The notes under the pieces were generated by a model that ran no database searches, had not been told where the DNA came from, and worked only from the letters and a program-made list of their open reading frames with translations. Shown here piece after piece: positions 61,956-64,000 of a DNA stretch of 64,000 nt. Source of the stretch: CAYXTW01 sp964452645 (GTDB lineage Bacteria; Zixibacteria; MSB-5A5; GN15; PGXB01). Position 1 is the first letter of the stretch. Each line of letters begins with the position of its first letter. Where the stretch lies: contig CAYVMO010000016.1 of assembly GCA_964452645.1 (NCBI GenBank), forward strand, positions 1-64,000, given 5' to 3'. The position numbers and the translations under genes were made by a program.

Positions 61956-63545
61956 ATGGAAAAACAGATACTGACAATTATAACTTTTTTCCCGCTCCTC
62001 GGTGCGATAATGCTTCTTATTGTACCCAAGGCGCGTCATGATTCGGTAAAATCAATCGCGCTTATTATCGCTTTTGTTACTTTTCTGTTTTCGATCTGGC
62101 TGTACGCCATGTTTGAACCGCTGGCCCCCGGGATGCAATTCGAGGTCAACATCCCCTGGATTTCGGGTTTCGGAATACATTACCATCTCGGTATCGATGG
62201 TATCTCGCTTCTGCTGATATTGCTGACGACGGTTCTATCGATGATCGTCATAATATCCTCGTGGAATGCCATTAAAACCGGTGTCAAAGGGTACTTCATC
62301 TCGATGCTTCTTTTGGAAACCGGTATGCTCGGCGTCTTTGTCTCGCTGGACCTCTTTTTATTCTATGTCTTCTGGGAAGTGATGCTTATCCCGATGTACT
62401 TTATTATCGGTGTGTGGGGCGGACCGAGGAAAATCTACGCCGCCATAAAATTCGTCCTCTTTACCATGTTCGGGTCACTGCTGATGCTGGTGGCCATACT
62501 GTATTTATTCTTTATGTACTATGGCTACTATAATGAGTACAGCTTCGATATGCTGAAATATTATTCGATGCCGATCCCGTTGGGCGCGCAGACTTATATC
62601 TTCATCGCATTTGCCCTGGCTTTTGCCATCAAAGTACCCATCTGGCCGTTCCATACCTGGCTGCCTGATGCTCACGTCGAGGCCCCGACCGGCGGCTCGG
62701 TGATATTGGCCGGGGTTTTGCTGAAGATGGGCACATACGGTTTCGTACGAATATGCCTGCCGATGTTTCCCGAGGCGACTCTTAAATTTATTCCCCTGAT
62801 ATCGATACTGGCCCTGATCGGAATTATCTACGGTGCCTTGGTGGCGATGGTGCAGCGTGATGTCAAATCTCTCGTCGCCTTTTCATCGGTTTCGCATCTC
62901 GGTTTTGTCATGCTCGGTATGATGGCCCTGAATACGCAGGGTCTGGAAGGCTCGGTCATACAGATGGTTAATCACGGCATCTCGACCGGGGCGCTCTTTT
63001 TGATTGTCGGAATGATTTACGAACGTCGTCATACCCGCATGATTTCCGATTTCGGAGGCCTATCCAAATCGATGCCGGTCTTTTCGACATTCTTTATGAT
63101 TATTGCACTATCCTCCATAGGTCTGCCGCTGACCAATGGTTTCGTCGGCGAATTTCTGATTCTGCTCGGGACATTTCATTCCAATCAGGTTTATGCCATA
63201 ATCGGTGCCTCGGGAGTCGTGCTGGCCGCCTGTTATATGCTGTGGATGTTGCAGCGTGTGATATTCGGTAAATTAACCAGACCGGAAAATAAAAATCTTA
63301 AAGACCTCGGCGGCCGGGAGAAATTGGTTTTAATTCCGCTGGTGATTCTGGTTTTCTGGATCGGTATCTATCCGAAACCGTTTCTGTCCCGAATGGAACC
63401 GGCCGTTAAAAATATTATAAGTATGGTGCAAACTGCCGGTCAGGCGAACGAAGATATCCCGGGTGGTGCCCATATAACGTATTCGGAAAATGCCGATTCG
63501 ACCAGATGTTTAAATATCGGGGGTAAATGGGTATGTCCGAAGTAA
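61956..63545 (+). CDS. nuoM: NADH-quinone oxidoreductase subunit M
   Basis: 529 residues, about 14 helices. Shows YHLGIDGISLLLILLTT, FWEVMLIPMYFIIGVWGG (proton-path Glu), KVPIWPFHTWLPDAHVEAPT and a late block of conserved pump residues. The tail (about 505-529) is hydrophilic and ends in GGKWVCPK, overlapping the glutaredoxin gene. Confidence 0.96.
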   Translation: MEKQILTIITFFPLLGAIMLLIVPKARHDSVKSIALIIAFVTFLFSIWLYAMFEPLAPGMQFEVNIPWISGFGIHYHLGIDGISLLLILLTTVLSMIVIISSWNAIKTGVKGYFISMLLLETGMLGVFVSLDLFLFYVFWEVMLIPMYFIIGVWGGPRKIYAAIKFVLFTMFGSLLMLVAILYLFFMYYGYYNEYSFDMLKYYSMPIPLGAQTYIFIAFALAFAIKVPIWPFHTWLPDAHVEAPTGGSVILAGVLLKMGTYGFVRICLPMFPEATLKFIPLISILALIGIIYGALVAMVQRDVKSLVAFSSVSHLGFVMLGMMALNTQGLEGSVIQMVNHGISTGALFLIVGMIYERRHTRMISDFGGLSKSMPVFSTFFMIIALSSIGLPLTNGFVGEFLILLGTFHSNQVYAIIGASGVVLAACYMLWMLQRVIFGKLTRPENKNLKDLGGREKLVLIPLVILVFWIGIYPKPFLSRMEPAVKNIISMVQTAGQANEDIPGGAHITYSENADSTRCLNIGGKWVCPK

Positions 63546-63745
63546 TCATATATACCAAGCCGGGCTGTCCCTACTGCGCCGCCGCGAAGGCGCATTATAA
63601 TAAGCTGGGTGTCGATTTTGACGAAATCGATGTGTACGACATCCCCGGTGCTAAGCAAAAAGCAATCGAGCTTGCAGGCGGTCAGGCGATAGTCCCGGTG
63701 ATTATCGATAAGGGTGAAGTTAAAGTAGGATTTGACGGAGGTTGA
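63533..63745 (+). CDS. Glutaredoxin-like protein inside the nuo operon
   Basis: 70 residues. Thioredoxin-fold start EVIIYTKPGCPYCAAAKAHY with a CPYC active site, then DFDEIDVYDIPGAKQ and IVPVIID (cis-Pro loop). It lies between nuoM and nuoN and overlaps nuoM by 13 bases. I prefer the ATG at 63533, spaced about 9 bases from CGGGGG; 63527 is an alternative. It may reduce disulfides; a link with complex I is inferred from position. Confidence 0.85.
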   Translation: MSEVIIYTKPGCPYCAAAKAHYNKLGVDFDEIDVYDIPGAKQKAIELAGGQAIVPVIIDKGEVKVGFDGG

Positions 63746-63790
63746 GGAATATAATTTTTGCGGCGGTACGTCGCACATGAGTATTGAATT

Positions 63791-64000
63791 ATGGATACCA
63801 GTTCAGCGGCAGTAAGTTTTGAGATTATCGCCCCGGAGGTCTTTCTCCTTATCTTCGGGATGGTGATTCTTTTATCCGGCAACCTGACTCGCAGCCGTTC
63901 ATTACCGTTTTATCTCAGTATAATCGGTCTGATCGGCGGTTTGGTTCTGGTTGCCAATCAATGGGACGTACCTGAATCAGGATACTTCGGCATGGTGCAG
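63791..64000 (+). CDS. nuoN: NADH-quinone oxidoreductase subunit N (partial)
   Basis: The first 70 codons only; cut by the window end. The N-terminus FEIIAPEVFLLIFGMVILLS with a second helix at YLSIIGLIGGLVLVA matches NuoN starts, and its place after nuoM fits the standard order. Confidence 0.85.
   Translation, partial: MDTSSAAVSFEIIAPEVFLLIFGMVILLSGNLTRSRSLPFYLSIIGLIGGLVLVANQWDVPESGYFGMVQ

Overview
The window is a bacterial chromosome segment of moderate GC content, gene-dense and with long co-directional operons. Outer-membrane-type exported proteins, an MlaE/MlaF lipid transporter pair, a full NADH-quinone oxidoreductase cluster, and a secreted protein ending in dockerin-type calcium-binding repeats suggest a Gram-negative-type (diderm) member of the FCB-like candidate phyla. 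The repeat style (NIFDIT-YLYLEG) reminds me of Zixibacteria-type genomes. This placement is inferred from gene style only; no rRNA gene is present. Promoters that can be read look sigma70-like (TTGACA, about 17 nt, TATAAT), not the Bacteroidetes -33/-7 type.

Layout. 1-2.2 kb: an aconitase/LeuC-family protein that has lost most catalytic residues, then a DUF4328 membrane protein. 2.2-11.6 kb, minus strand: a housekeeping run obg, dprA, ptsH, ptsI, a phosphoglucose/phosphomannose isomerase, panD, a one-domain GlmU-like uridylyltransferase, a small exported protein, a LytR_C protein, rsfS and rho. 11.6-14.28 kb: an AT-rich accessory island with one broken and one intact REP-associated tyrosine transposase (RAYT), three copies of one REP hairpin, an AbiJ-like defence gene and several further hairpins. 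14.28-15.93 kb, minus: folP-cdaA. 16.1-18.3 kb: glnA and an alpha/beta hydrolase. 18.5-35.7 kb, plus: purN-purC-purH, smg, coaBC, a family-4 uracil-DNA glycosylase, dnaB, mlaE-mlaF, radA, a flavin reductase, tgt, an exported protein, uppS, cdsA, a UbiA-type prenyltransferase, an NlpC/P60 lipoprotein and uvrC. 35.9-43.1 kb: a secreted DUF1028-dockerin protein, a REPIN next to the start of an alphaproteobacterial-type hisS, a membrane protein, an alanine dehydrogenase/ornithine cyclodeaminase relative and a ROK kinase. 43.1-50.7 kb: tRNA-Phe, an ankyrin/metallo-beta-lactamase fusion, tRNA-His, a TPR membrane protein, an HD hydrolase, a UMF1-type transporter and a PHP protein. 50.8-64 kb: the operon nuoABCDEFGHIJKLM, with a glutaredoxin gene between nuoM and nuoN; nuoN is cut by the window edge.

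Working together: purN/purC/purH cover three steps of purine synthesis. uppS and cdsA supply lipid carriers and phospholipid precursors. folP and cdaA join folate synthesis to c-di-AMP signalling. The nuo operon is driven by a near-consensus promoter and encodes a proton-pumping complex I with the NADH-binding module (nuoE/F/G).

The points most worth a second look are the cluster-less aconitase homologue, the RAYT/REP/Abi island in which REPs sit inside or at the ends of genes, the REPIN that lies in a small leader frame overlapping the hisS start, and a tRNA-His without G-1 and C73 in the same genome as an alphaproteobacterial-type HisS.
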